Positions 15,198 through 21,663 of a DNA stretch of 34,162 nucleotides are shown piece after piece. The stretch comes from Hippea sp. (GTDB lineage: Bacteria; Campylobacterota_A; Desulfurellia; Desulfurellales; Hippeaceae). The number at the start of each line of letters is the position of its first letter. The first letter of the stretch is position 1. Both the position numbers and the translations under genes were made by a program. The notes under the pieces were generated by a model that was not told where the DNA came from, did no database searches, and saw nothing but the letters and a program-made list of their open reading frames with translations. Location of the stretch: positions 1 through 34,162 of the forward strand of contig WFQR01000184.1 in NCBI GenBank assembly GCA_015486955.1, in the 5' to 3' direction.

Positions 15198-16424
15198 GTG
15201 GTAGCGTATGTGTTGAACAAACACGGTAAACCTTTAATGCCGTGCCACCCAGCAAAGGCACGCATACTGTTAAAGCAGGGCAAGGCAAAGGTGGTGCAGA
15301 GAACACCCTTTACTATCCAACTGCTATACGGTAGCTCTGGCTACAAGCAGCCCATCACTCTCGGCGTTGACAGTGGCTATAAACACATAGGCTTATCCGC
15401 CGTATCAGGCAAGAGAGAGCTGTACGCTTCAGAGATTGAGTTAAGGGACGATATTTCCAAGCTTCTCACAGAACGCAGAGAATACCGCAGAAACAGAAGA
15501 TACCGCAAGACAAGGTATAGAAAGCCACGCTTTCTCAATAGACGTAGGCCCGAAGGGTGGCTTGCACCATCTATACAGCACAAATTAGACAGCCATATTA
15601 AGGCAGTTAGCCAGGTGGCAAAGATTTTACCCATTTCAAAGGTTGTGGTAGAGGTTGCTTCTTTTGACATACAGAAGATCAAAAACCCCGATATAAGCGG
15701 GGAAGATTACCAAAACGGTGAACAGAAAGGCTTTTGGAATGTGAGGGAGTATGTGTTGTTTAGAGATGATCACACATGTCAAATATGCAAAGGCAAATCC
15801 AAAGATACAGTTTTGGAAGTTCACCACATAACACCGAGAAGCAAAGGTGGCACAGACAGACCCGACAACCTAATAACCTTATGCCACACCTGCCACGAAA
15901 AGCTGCATAAAGGCGAAATAAAAGCCGTATTAAAGCCTAAAAACAACGGCTTTAAACCTGAATCCTTTATGTCCACTATTAGGTGGAAGGTGGTAGACAG
16001 GCTAAGAGAACTCGGCTACAGCGTGTCTCACACTTACGGCTATTTGACTAAAAACAAAAGAACAGGCTTAGATCTACCTAAGACACATATCAACGATGCT
16101 TTTGTTATAGCTGGTGGGACTAACCAAGAAAGACTGGATAAATACTTCTTTATTAAGCAGGTTAGAAAGTGCAACAGAAAGCTCTACAAAGGGGCAAGAA
16201 GCCATATCAAGAACACAGCGGAGAGGTTTGTTATGGGCTTTCAGAGATTTGATAAGGTGCTTTGGAAAGGGACTGAGTGTTTTGTTTTTAGCAGGAGGAA
16301 AAGAGGATACTTCGATCTAAGAAAACTTGACGGAACTAAAGTTAACTCTTCGGCTAACGCAAAAAAACTGAAACTCTTAGAGAGTGCAAGGACGTTCCTT
16401 GTGGAGCTGAGAAATGTTGCCTAA
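15198..16424 (+). CDS. iscB: IscB RNA-guided nuclease (Cas9 ancestor family)
   Basis: IscB is a nickase-pair nuclease guided by omega-RNA. The 408-residue protein has every domain in order. The PLMP domain is at residues 1-45 (HGKPLMPCHPAKARILL). RuvC-I has D58 (ITLGVDSGYKHIG). The arginine-rich bridge helix is at about 85-118. RuvC-II has E152 (VVVEVASFD). The HNH domain is at 185-235, with C194/C197 and C229/C232 zinc ligands and H209-H210. RuvC-III has H297 and D300 (THINDAF). A C-terminal TAM-reading domain ends the protein. Both nuclease sites look intact. GTG start with GGGGAGGTG upstream. The gene is inserted as a nested element in the initiator gene. Confidence 0.95.
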   Translation: MVAYVLNKHGKPLMPCHPAKARILLKQGKAKVVQRTPFTIQLLYGSSGYKQPITLGVDSGYKHIGLSAVSGKRELYASEIELRDDISKLLTERREYRRNRRYRKTRYRKPRFLNRRRPEGWLAPSIQHKLDSHIKAVSQVAKILPISKVVVEVASFDIQKIKNPDISGEDYQNGEQKGFWNVREYVLFRDDHTCQICKGKSKDTVLEVHHITPRSKGGTDRPDNLITLCHTCHEKLHKGEIKAVLKPKNNGFKPESFMSTIRWKVVDRLRELGYSVSHTYGYLTKNKRTGLDLPKTHINDAFVIAGGTNQERLDKYFFIKQVRKCNRKLYKGARSHIKNTAERFVMGFQRFDKVLWKGTECFVFSRRKRGYFDLRKLDGTKVNSSANAKKLKLLESARTFLVELRNVA

Positions 16425-16461
16425 AACCAAGAAGAAAGGAGGTAAGTAGGCACTCTTCTCA

Positions 16462-16477
16462 CCGCCCTGAAGGGCGG
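16462..16477 (+). repeat. Right-end hairpin of the IscB element
   Basis: CCGCCC pairs with GGGCGG around TGAA. It lies 38 bases after the iscB stop and 10 bases before the inferred right edge. It resembles the hairpin at the left edge, as expected for ends recognised by an IS200/IS605-type transposase. Confidence 0.7.
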
Positions 16478-16501
16478 AGTCCCCGAGCGCTGAAAAGGAG
16501 G

Positions 16502-17185
16502 ATGGCGAGGATAAAAAGAAATGAGATAAAAGTTTTCTTGGCTGAAAGCAATAAAAATACTCAGCTGTTGGTATTCTCCTTTAAAAGAGACAAATGGATA
16601 AAGACAGAAATATCTACTTGCGTAGACAACGATGCACAGCGTGTAACCGTAAGATTTAATATAAGGCCGTTTGATGATGAGGAATGTCTCTGTAAAATAC
16701 TTGCCTGCTACAAACTATCATTCTCTCTTGAAACTCTAAGAATTGAAAATAAAACCTCTTATGTAGAGAGAATAAGAGAATGGTTCGACAAAATAACCAT
16801 AGACTTCCCAAACGACAAGGAATGCATCATTGAAATGGGAACAGTCACTCCAGCTCCAGTAAGGCTGAAAACAGCTGTGATGTTTGTTGTAGAGGCTGTA
16901 ACCGCATCTCTGCTCACTGGATTAGCTGAAAGAAAAAAAATACAGAACATAGACAAAAGGTTTAACAAGTGGATCTCAGAGACATTTTCTAACGGTTTCT
17001 CCATACAAACCACTTGGGATAAGAAGAAAAGAAAAGAAAAACAGAAAGAACAAGAAGATCAGCAAGCTAACCAAGAAAAAGAGATTGAGCAAGAAGATCA
17101 AATTGACCAAGTAAAACCAACTAACCAAACAAGAAATAATGCTCCCGATCCCATTCCGCAAGACATTTTCCTTTTTGAGGGTTAA
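16502..17185 (+). CDS. Hypothetical protein, 227 aa, last gene of the replication operon
   Basis: I do not recognise the family. The first 150 residues look like a folded mixed alpha/beta domain. The last 60 are a very polar tail of K, E, Q, D and N (KEKQKEQEDQQANQEKEIEQ). It ends DPIPQDIFLFEG, which resembles short C-terminal peptides that dock on partner proteins such as SSB-type or sliding-clamp tails, though this is only a resemblance. Before the IscB insertion its start overlapped the end of the initiator gene, so the two were coupled. AGGAGG touches the ATG directly, so translation may now be weaker. A terminator follows. Confidence 0.68.
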   Translation: MARIKRNEIKVFLAESNKNTQLLVFSFKRDKWIKTEISTCVDNDAQRVTVRFNIRPFDDEECLCKILACYKLSFSLETLRIENKTSYVERIREWFDKITIDFPNDKECIIEMGTVTPAPVRLKTAVMFVVEAVTASLLTGLAERKKIQNIDKRFNKWISETFSNGFSIQTTWDKKKRKEKQKEQEDQQANQEKEIEQEDQIDQVKPTNQTRNNAPDPIPQDIFLFEG

Positions 17186-17200
17186 CACCCTCTTTTTTTT
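17177..17200 (+). terminator. Rho-independent terminator of the rightward operon
   Basis: GAGGGT (17177-17182) pairs with ACCCTC (17187-17192) around TAAC, followed by eight T. The stop codon of the preceding gene lies in the loop. Confidence 0.85.
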
Positions 17201-17267
17201 ACCACAACAACAGTAACTTTCTACACCTATTATTTTGTTATACTTTCCATTTTTTCACAAAATTATT

Positions 17268-17529
17268 GGAAGGTAAAGTTAAAGTTGATGAAAGGATACC
17301 TTAAAGTCGATGGAAGGTAAAATTCATTTTTCTTTTTAATTCAAAAACCCCAGAAGGTAAAGTTAAAGTCGACGGAAGGTAAAGTTAAAGTCGACGGAAG
17401 GTAACGAATTTTTAATTTTCCTATTTGAGATATTGGCGTAATAACAACATTTTCTCAAAATAATTCAAAAACCCCAGAAGGTAAAGTTAAAGTCGACGGA
17501 AGGTAAAGTTAAAGTCGACGGAAGGTAAC
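17268..17529 (+). repeat. 22-bp iteron array, probable replication origin
   Basis: The unit is GGAAGGTAAAGTTAAAGT plus CGAC. Near-full copies start at 17268, 17290 (degenerate), 17352, 17374, 17476 and 17498; partial copies at 17312, 17396 and 17520. The 22-base period equals two DNA turns, as in iteron plasmids where the initiator binds one face. The segments 17340-17404 and 17464-17528 are a 65-base duplication. AT-rich DNA lies between them. Place directly downstream of the initiator operon supports an oriV. The 17186-17923 stretch has no credible gene. Confidence 0.85.
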
Positions 17530-17560
17530 CCAAAAACCCCGATTTTCGACCCTTTTTTGC

Positions 17561-17615
17561 AGAATAGTAATATAGAATAGTGACTATTCTGTTACAGAAT
17601 AGTATACAGAATAGT
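17561..17615. repeat. AGAATAGT repeat cluster with perfect 17-bp palindrome
   Basis: AGAATAGT occurs in direct orientation at 17561, 17574, 17596 and 17608, and inverted at 17583-17590. The second and the inverted copy form a perfect palindrome around one G (17574-17590). It may bind a dimeric protein at the origin or serve as a resolution site. Confidence 0.65.
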
Positions 17616-17619
17616 CACT

Positions 17620-17667
17620 ATGCAAAAGCGCATTGGCGCCCCTTTAAGGGCGCCTGCGCTTTTGCAT
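17620..17667. repeat. Long GC-rich hairpin without T-run
   Basis: A 13-bp stem (ATGCAAAAGCGCA with TGCGCTTTTGCAT) encloses GGCGCCC/GGGCGCC and a 6-base loop. On the plus strand an A-run follows and on the minus strand no T-run follows the hairpin, so it does not look like a terminator. With the origin repeats next to it, a role in replication, strand conversion or nicking is possible. Confidence 0.6.
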
Positions 17668-17730
17668 AAAAAAGAATAAAAAAATCGGATACGCTTCGCT
17701 ATCGCTTCGCTCTTTCACTTCGCTTCGCTC

Positions 17731-17802
17731 AATAATATTCTCCCCTACCGCTCCTACTGAAACCGCTTCGAAGAATAATCGCTACACGGGGAGAATATTA
17801 TT
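17731..17802 (-). repeat. Stem-loop copy C with conserved loop ends
   Basis: A perfect 15-bp stem (AATAATATTCTCCCC with GGGGAGAATATTATT) closes a 42-base loop. Read on the minus strand the loop starts GTGTAGCGA and ends GAGCGGTA, as in copies A and B at 10145 and 10218, although the stem is unrelated. Flanking DNA is full of AGCGAAGCG-type repeats (17690-17730). Confidence 0.7.
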
Positions 17803-17903
17803 TCGCTACGCTAAATGGATCAAAAAGAGCAACTTTTTTCTAAAAAGCTACTCTATCAAGAACAGAAAGAGAAGATGTAGCGCTGACGAGGGTGGCATTC
17901 GAA

Positions 17904-17925
17904 GATGCCCGTCGCTACGGGCATC
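17904..17925 (-). repeat. Hairpin at the 3' end of the integrase gene
   Basis: GATGCCCGT pairs with ACGGGCATC around 4 bases and overlaps the integrase stop codon. An outer pairing GTAGCG (near 17878) with CGCTAC (17913-17918) competes with it. There is no T-run, so termination is uncertain. Confidence 0.5.
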
Positions 17926-19036
17926 ACTCCAATTTCTTCACTGCTTCTCTCTTTGTGTCGGGTATTAGATGTGAGTATCTTTCTGTCATGGCGAGCGTTT
18001 TATGTCCCATTAACTCTTTGATTGTATAGATGGGGGTTCCCTGTATGGCAAGCCAGCTTGCAAAGGTGTGGCGCAAGGTGTGAAAAACCACCTTGTCTCT
18101 CGGGTCTGTGATGCCGTCGTTAAAGCCGAGCTTGTTTACAACTCTCTCAAATGTTCTTGAAATTCTTATAATTTTTGATCCATTTTTAGTGAAAAAAACA
18201 AAGGATTCTGGTTTTGTTTTTAAGTTTGGTAATCGTTCTTTTCGCTGAGTGAGTATTTGTTCCACTCCATCTGTCATGTAAGCGACTCTGCTGGTTCTGT
18301 TTTTAGGATCTTTAACGTGTATGAGCTTATTTTGAAAATCTATGTCTTGCCACTTTAGGTTTGCTATTTCACCAAACCTCATACCTGTATAGAGGGATAT
18401 ATAAGCCATTTCATAAACTTGTTGGGAGTGTTTTTTGAGTTCTTCTAAGAGCCTTTTAGCCTCTTCTTTTGTTAGAAACCTCAATCTCCTGTTATCTGCC
18501 TTTTTTACTTTAACGCTTTTAACAGGATTAGTCCCGCTGTAAAATCCCCACTCCGCTGCTTTATTGAACACTTGCCTAACTACAGCTATAGCATACTCAG
18601 CAGTTCTCGGACTTCTACCAGCTTGGAGTATGTTTCTTTTGATTTTTTCAATATCCAAAGGGGAAATGGTAGAAAGAGATTTATTACCAATTACAGGTTT
18701 TATCCAAAGTCTGTAATAGCTTTCCTCACGAGGAAAAGACACTTTCTCTTTTGCATAAGGAACGTATTTTTTCTCGAAAAAGAGATCAAATGGTATTTTC
18801 TTATCAGTTAAAGAGTAAACGCTGTCTATCAGTGCCTGTTTAAGTTTCGTTTCCAGCTGTTTAGCTTGAGGTAGCGTGACTCCTGTAAATTCTTTTCTTA
18901 CTGTCTTGTAGTTGTGGTTGACGTGAATCCTCACAGTCATAACACCTTTAGGTCTCGGAGTATTGCACTTGGGACAGGATTTATGTTTCGATGAATATTC
19001 GTTTTTACATGTTGGGCAAACGATGTATATAGGCAT
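17924..19036 (-). CDS. int: Tyrosine recombinase (integrase) with N-terminal zinc ribbon
   Basis: Tyrosine integrases join the element to its att site. The 370-residue protein starts with a zinc ribbon (CPTCKNEYSSKHKSCPKCN, residues 7-25). An arm-binding-like domain follows (VRIHVNHNYKTVRKEFTGV), then a SAM-like core-binding domain (about 85-175) and the catalytic domain. The catalytic residues are seen: Arg in YTGMRFGEI, His-x-x-Arg in FHTLRHTFASW, His in LMGHKTLAMT and Tyr in TERYSH. The ATG at 19036 follows AGGAGG. It lies 177 bases from the tRNA-Phe fragment and points away from it, as is usual for site-specific elements. Confidence 0.93.
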   Translation of the reverse strand: MPIYIVCPTCKNEYSSKHKSCPKCNTPRPKGVMTVRIHVNHNYKTVRKEFTGVTLPQAKQLETKLKQALIDSVYSLTDKKIPFDLFFEKKYVPYAKEKVSFPREESYYRLWIKPVIGNKSLSTISPLDIEKIKRNILQAGRSPRTAEYAIAVVRQVFNKAAEWGFYSGTNPVKSVKVKKADNRRLRFLTKEEAKRLLEELKKHSQQVYEMAYISLYTGMRFGEIANLKWQDIDFQNKLIHVKDPKNRTSRVAYMTDGVEQILTQRKERLPNLKTKPESFVFFTKNGSKIIRISRTFERVVNKLGFNDGITDPRDKVVFHTLRHTFASWLAIQGTPIYTIKELMGHKTLAMTERYSHLIPDTKREAVKKLE

Positions 19037-19213
19037 TTTCTCCTCCTTTCGATGGAGAAATATCGGAGAAAAGAGTATAAAAAAATAGGAAAAAAGCAAG
19101 AAAAAATTGAGATAAAAAAGTAAAAGAACAAAACAGGAAAATGTTGATACGCAAAGCATTTTCAGAGAATTTTCCTATAAAAATAAGGATTAAGGAAAGT
19201 AATAGACAAAAGA

Positions 19214-19258
19214 CTGAAAATCCCTGTGTCCGAGGTTCGATTCCTCGTCTCGGCACCA
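19214..19258 (+). other. attachment site: 3' half of tRNA-Phe(GAA)
   Basis: The segment holds the anticodon loop CTGAAAA, a 3' anticodon strand, the T-arm (CGAGG TTCGATT CCTCG) and the acceptor strand TCTCGGC with encoded ACCA. It resembles bacterial tRNA-Phe over this half. The 5' half (D-arm, 5' acceptor) is missing upstream and the 5' anticodon strand does not pair, so crossover was at or near the anticodon loop. The complete tRNA should lie at the other end of the element, off the left edge. Confidence 0.85.
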
Positions 19259-19274
19259 TGAAAAGCCTTCAATC

Positions 19275-19312
19275 AAGCCAATCTTGAGGCTGCTCTCAAG
19301 ATTGGCTTTTTT
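19275..19312 (+). terminator. Rho-independent terminator downstream of the tRNA fragment
   Basis: A perfect 14-bp stem (AAGCCAATCTTGAG with CTCAAGATTGGCTT) closes a 6-base loop and runs into six T. It was presumably the terminator of the chromosomal tRNA-Phe gene before integration. Confidence 0.88.
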
Positions 19313-19674
19313 AGTTTCCCTTAATTAGTCCCCTATTAGTCCACAAAAATGAAATTGATTACCCTCGGATGGACTAAGGGTATTTCTCTTTTCTCTATCT
19401 TTTATCTTTAGCGGAATCCGTTTAAACAGCCCAACTGTAAGCATATAAGCATAACCAGAAAAAACCATAGGTAAACGGGAGTATGCTTATTTTTTAGAAT
19501 CAACTGCTATGCGTAAACTTTTTTCTCAAGATACATTCAGTTTTTAGTATTGATAAATCTATAATACTCAGACCTTCTAATTAGAGAAGTCTTTTATTCC
19601 TGTTTCTTTGATTTTTTTCACTCTTCCCAAAATTTTTTATCTACATAACCGTCACTCATTGATTTTTCCTTATC
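19313..19674. other. Gene-free AT-rich stretch
   Basis: I see no credible gene here. It holds an inverted repeat TTAGTCCA/TGGACTAA (about 19336-19376), an ATTAGTCC direct repeat nearby, and a 9-bp stem ATAAGCATA/TATGCTTAT (19445-19490) followed by six T, which could be a weak terminator. It may be remnant DNA from earlier insertions at this tRNA. Confidence 0.5.
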
Positions 19675-19882
19675 CTAATGAAGCGTAACTTCCCTTTTTC
19701 TCAACAGTTCAATAAAGTCCCAGACAGACAGTCCTGTCAATTTTCTTGCTTGGACAAAAAAGTTTGCTTTTCTCAAAAAGATAGACAGCAAGCTCCTTTT
19801 TTATTGTAGAGTTCACTTCCTTTTTAGGTATTCCCAAAGCTCTGATTGTATCCTCTGGGATTTCTATGTAGTACTTTTCCAT
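19675..19882 (-). pseudogene. Frameshifted UPF0175-like antitoxin remnant
   Basis: From ATG at 19882 the frame reads MEKYYIEIPEDTIRALGIPK and continues to FEKSKLF, as in UPF0175 proteins, small antitoxin-like proteins paired with PIN toxins. A run of six T then shifts the frame: deleting one T gives VQARKLTGLSVWDFIELLRKRE, the conserved second half of the family. The restored frame stops at TAG (19675-19677), earlier than usual. No toxin gene follows. An assembly error in the T-run is possible but the early stop would remain. Confidence 0.75.
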
Positions 19883-20005
19883 TTTTTGCCGCTCCGTAAT
19901 TTTGAGTTCTTAAAAATATTATCAAATATCCCGTTTTTGTTCCAACAGTTTGGATTAAAATCAATTAGTTCCTGGCTTTATCTATGCTTTCAGCGTCTCA
20001 CTGTA

Positions 20006-20034
20006 TTGACCTTTTAAAGAAATAGTCTTACTAT
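20006..20034 (+). promoter_or_regulatory. Promoter of the phd gene
   Basis: TTGACC and TACTAT are 17 bases apart, ending 36 bases before the phd start codon. Direct TAGT-containing repeats follow and might be the Phd autoregulation site. Confidence 0.65.
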
Positions 20035-20069
20035 ATTAGTATGATAAAATAGTCAATTAGGAGGCTAAA

Positions 20070-20318
20070 ATGCTCATTAGCGCAAGTGAGGTTAAGGCAA
20101 AGGGCGTATCTTTCATAGGTAAGCTGATAAAAAAGCACAAAGAGGTGTTTATCACTGTAAGGGGCAAGAAGAAATTTGCCGTCCTTCCTATTGAAGAGTA
20201 CGAAAGGCTTAAAGAGGCAGAGCTCGATAGGCTTATTTTTGAAGCAGAAAAGGATTATGAAGAAGGCAGGTATATTAAGGAAACAGCTGATGAGCATTTT
20301 AAGAGGCTCGGGATTTAA
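20070..20318 (+). CDS. Phd/YefM-family antitoxin, orphan
   Basis: Phd/YefM proteins bind their own promoter and neutralise a RelE-like or Doc-type toxin. The 82-residue protein has the Phd fold pattern: ISASEVKAKGVSFIGKLIKKHKEVFITVRGKKKFAVLPIEEYERLKE (residues 3-49), followed by an acidic toxin-binding helix. The ATG follows AGGAGG. No toxin gene follows on the same strand; only 38 bases separate its stop from a convergent gene. It is therefore an antitoxin that lost its toxin, or one that protects from a toxin encoded elsewhere. Confidence 0.85.
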   Translation: MLISASEVKAKGVSFIGKLIKKHKEVFITVRGKKKFAVLPIEEYERLKEAELDRLIFEAEKDYEEGRYIKETADEHFKRLGI

Positions 20319-20356
20319 GGAGTCTACTTAGCATTTGGTGGGACTTGTTTTTTGAC

Positions 20357-20695
20357 CTAAATCTCACTCAGTATTCTTTCAATTCTTGTTTTTAACTTAG
20401 GAAGCTCATACTCTATGGTGTTCCATACAAGCTCATGCTTTATACCAAAATAGAAGTGTATAAGCTTATCTCTAAAACTTGCCATCTCTTTCCAGGGTAT
20501 ATCTGTATATTTCTGTCGTATTTCCTCTGGAATATGTTTAGATGCTTCCCCAATGATCTCAAATTTTCTTATAACAGCACTAAAGACCATGTCGTTTTTT
20601 CTGAACTCTTCAAAATCTATATCTTTAACAAATTTTTCAATTGCATCAATAGCTTTTAGAATATCTTTTACATACAACTTGATATCTCTTTTCAT
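20357..20695 (-). CDS. hepT: HepT-like toxin (DUF86)
   Basis: HepT is a HEPN-domain RNase that is kept inactive by AMPylation by its MntA partner. The 112-residue protein shows the conserved RX4HXY motif in RDKLIHFYFGI (about residue 78) and the family context VIRKFEIIGEASKHIPEEIRQKYTDIPWKEM. Its start overlaps the end of the nucleotidyltransferase gene by 4 bases, the standard MntA-HepT layout. Motif and partner together make the assignment firm; toxicity in this host is unknown. Confidence 0.9.
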   Translation of the reverse strand: MKRDIKLYVKDILKAIDAIEKFVKDIDFEEFRKNDMVFSAVIRKFEIIGEASKHIPEEIRQKYTDIPWKEMASFRDKLIHFYFGIKHELVWNTIEYELPKLKTRIERILSEI

Positions 20696-20985
20696 ATAAA
20701 AATAGCCTCTTTCACTATCCTTTCTCTTAATTCCTCTCTAATGGTATCCTGAGGCACTATATCAACATCGATGCCAAGTTTCTCTTGCAGAAACATAGAT
20801 AATCTCATGTAATCAAAGAGTGTGGCGTCTTTGTGAAATTTCACAAGTATGTCAACATCGCTATCTGATTTCTGTTCTCCCCTTGCAAAAGAACCGAAAA
20901 TCCCCACTACTTCTGCCCTAAAGTTTTGTTTTATATCGTTTTTAAAGTCCTTTAAGATTTTCTCAACTTCTCCGACACTTTTCAT
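20692..20985 (-). CDS. mntA: MntA-like nucleotidyltransferase antitoxin
   Basis: MntA adds AMP to the tyrosine of HepT and so silences it. The 97-residue protein has the minimal nucleotidyltransferase signature GSFARGEQKSDSDVDILV (about residues 31-48), with GSX10DXD complete, and a third acidic residue in IDVDIVPQD. It ends in the 4-base overlap with hepT. No strong ribosome binding site is seen. The catalytic residues look intact, so an active pair is expected. Confidence 0.9.
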   Translation of the reverse strand: MKSVGEVEKILKDFKNDIKQNFRAEVVGIFGSFARGEQKSDSDVDILVKFHKDATLFDYMRLSMFLQEKLGIDVDIVPQDTIREELRERIVKEAIFI

Positions 20986-21261
20986 CTTTTCGTTGGCCCC
21001 TTAATAAGCTTTTTGGTCTTTTTTGTTTTGTTTTTAAAACTACCCCGCATCTACTCTTTAAATAAAGTTTATTGCACCGTCGCCATAAAGTCAAATTTTC
21101 GAGTTTTTCAAAATAGAATAAAGAGAGTTCTACTGCCAAAAGAGATTCTGGAGTCTCCACAAACGGTCATCTAAATTCCTCAGTTTCAGCTTTTTTAAAA
21201 AATTCTAAGACCCTCCAAACTAAGCAGACTCTTCCTCTATAATCTGATGCAAAACGCTTTT

Positions 21262-21663
21262 TTATCTTATCCAATTTTCCACCTTTAAAGCTTCTATCCT
21301 TCTAAACTCTCTCTCATTATTAGTCACAAGAACGGCACCTAAAGATATTGCATGGGCAGCAATTTGGAGATCATAAGCCCCTATAATATTGCCTTTTCTT
21401 TCAAGCTCTGCTCTGATTTTCCCATAGATTTCAGCTGCTTTTGTATCGAAGTTGTAGATAGTAAAGTTTTCTATAAAACCCTTTATGAGGCTAATTAGCC
21501 TCTCACTGTTTTTCTTGTAAGCACCATAGAACAGTTCAGAAACAACAACAGATGAAAGGGCTAATTCGTGCTCTCTCTCCACTTCTTTAAGTTTCACTTT
21601 TATTCTTTCCGGTGTACTTCTGATTATATAGCTGCAGATGTTGGTGTCGAGCATGTAAACCAT
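21262..21663 (-). CDS. vapC: VapC-type PIN-domain toxin
   Basis: VapC toxins are PIN-fold RNases that usually cut tRNA or rRNA. The 133-residue protein has the acidic positions of the fold: MLDTNICSYII at the start, SSVVVSELFYGA (Glu about residue 43), IGAYDLQIAAHAI (Asp about residue 98) and a final VTNNEREFRRI. Length is normal. Its ATG comes straight after the VapB stop, so the pair is coupled. Confidence 0.92.
   Translation of the reverse strand: MVYMLDTNICSYIIRSTPERIKVKLKEVEREHELALSSVVVSELFYGAYKKNSERLISLIKGFIENFTIYNFDTKAAEIYGKIRAELERKGNIIGAYDLQIAAHAISLGAVLVTNNEREFRRIEALKVENWIR

Larger units (their letters stand above)
14945..16487 (+). mobile_element. IscB/HEARO element (IS200/IS605-like ends, no transposase)
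   Basis: The unit is about 1543 bp: left-end hairpins and omega-RNA scaffold, iscB, then a right-end hairpin. Both ends hold a similar subterminal hairpin (CCGCCCTAAAGGGC-like near 14954-14967; CCGCCCTGAAGGGCGG at 16462-16477), as in IS200/IS605 relatives. Its limits are fixed by the host gene: joining 14944 to 16488 restores an open frame of exactly 360 codons. The two flanks share AG, so the limits could shift by two bases. No TnpA gene is present, so movement would need a transposase in trans. Confidence 0.9.
1..19258. mobile_element. Integrative plasmid-like conjugative element (right-hand part), integrated at tRNA-Phe
   Basis: The stretch carries F-type conjugation genes, a ParM partition gene, HU, topoisomerase III, a DnaB-type helicase, a probable initiator, iteron arrays, an S24 repressor and a tyrosine integrase. 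The integrase lies beside a 3' fragment of tRNA-Phe at 19214-19258. Chromosomal toxin-antitoxin and housekeeping genes start right after it. The left end is outside the window, because topoisomerase III runs off the edge and no intact tRNA-Phe is seen. That the element is mobile now is inference; no relaxase or coupling protein lies in this part. Confidence 0.85.

Noticed and set aside
14945-16487. TnpB or Cas9 instead of IscB
   Set aside because: The PLMP N-terminus, an HNH domain inserted in RuvC, the 408-residue size and the upstream HEARO scaffold define IscB; TnpB has no HNH and Cas9 is far larger.
17268-17529. CRISPR array
   Set aside because: The repeats are adjacent with no unique spacers of constant length and no cas genes are near; the 22-base period fits iterons.
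17620-17667. Terminator between the origin and the integrase
   Set aside because: No T-run follows the hairpin on either strand; only an A-run on the plus strand.
19037-19159. Longer integrase with a hydrophobic N-terminal extension
   Set aside because: The extra 41 residues are a low-complexity F/L-rich stretch without a ribosome binding site; ATG at 19036 has AGGAGG.
19201-19258. Complete tRNA gene
   Set aside because: The T-arm and acceptor 3' strand are present but the D-arm, the 5' acceptor strand and a pairing anticodon stem are missing.
19358-19366. Extra repressor half-site ATTACCCTC in the chromosome
   Set aside because: It is a single half-site without an inverted partner or promoter; it can occur by chance.
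20963-21160. Possible small gene between mntA and vapC
   Set aside because: It overlaps the start of mntA, lacks a ribosome binding site and shows no family pattern; the stretch looks non-coding.
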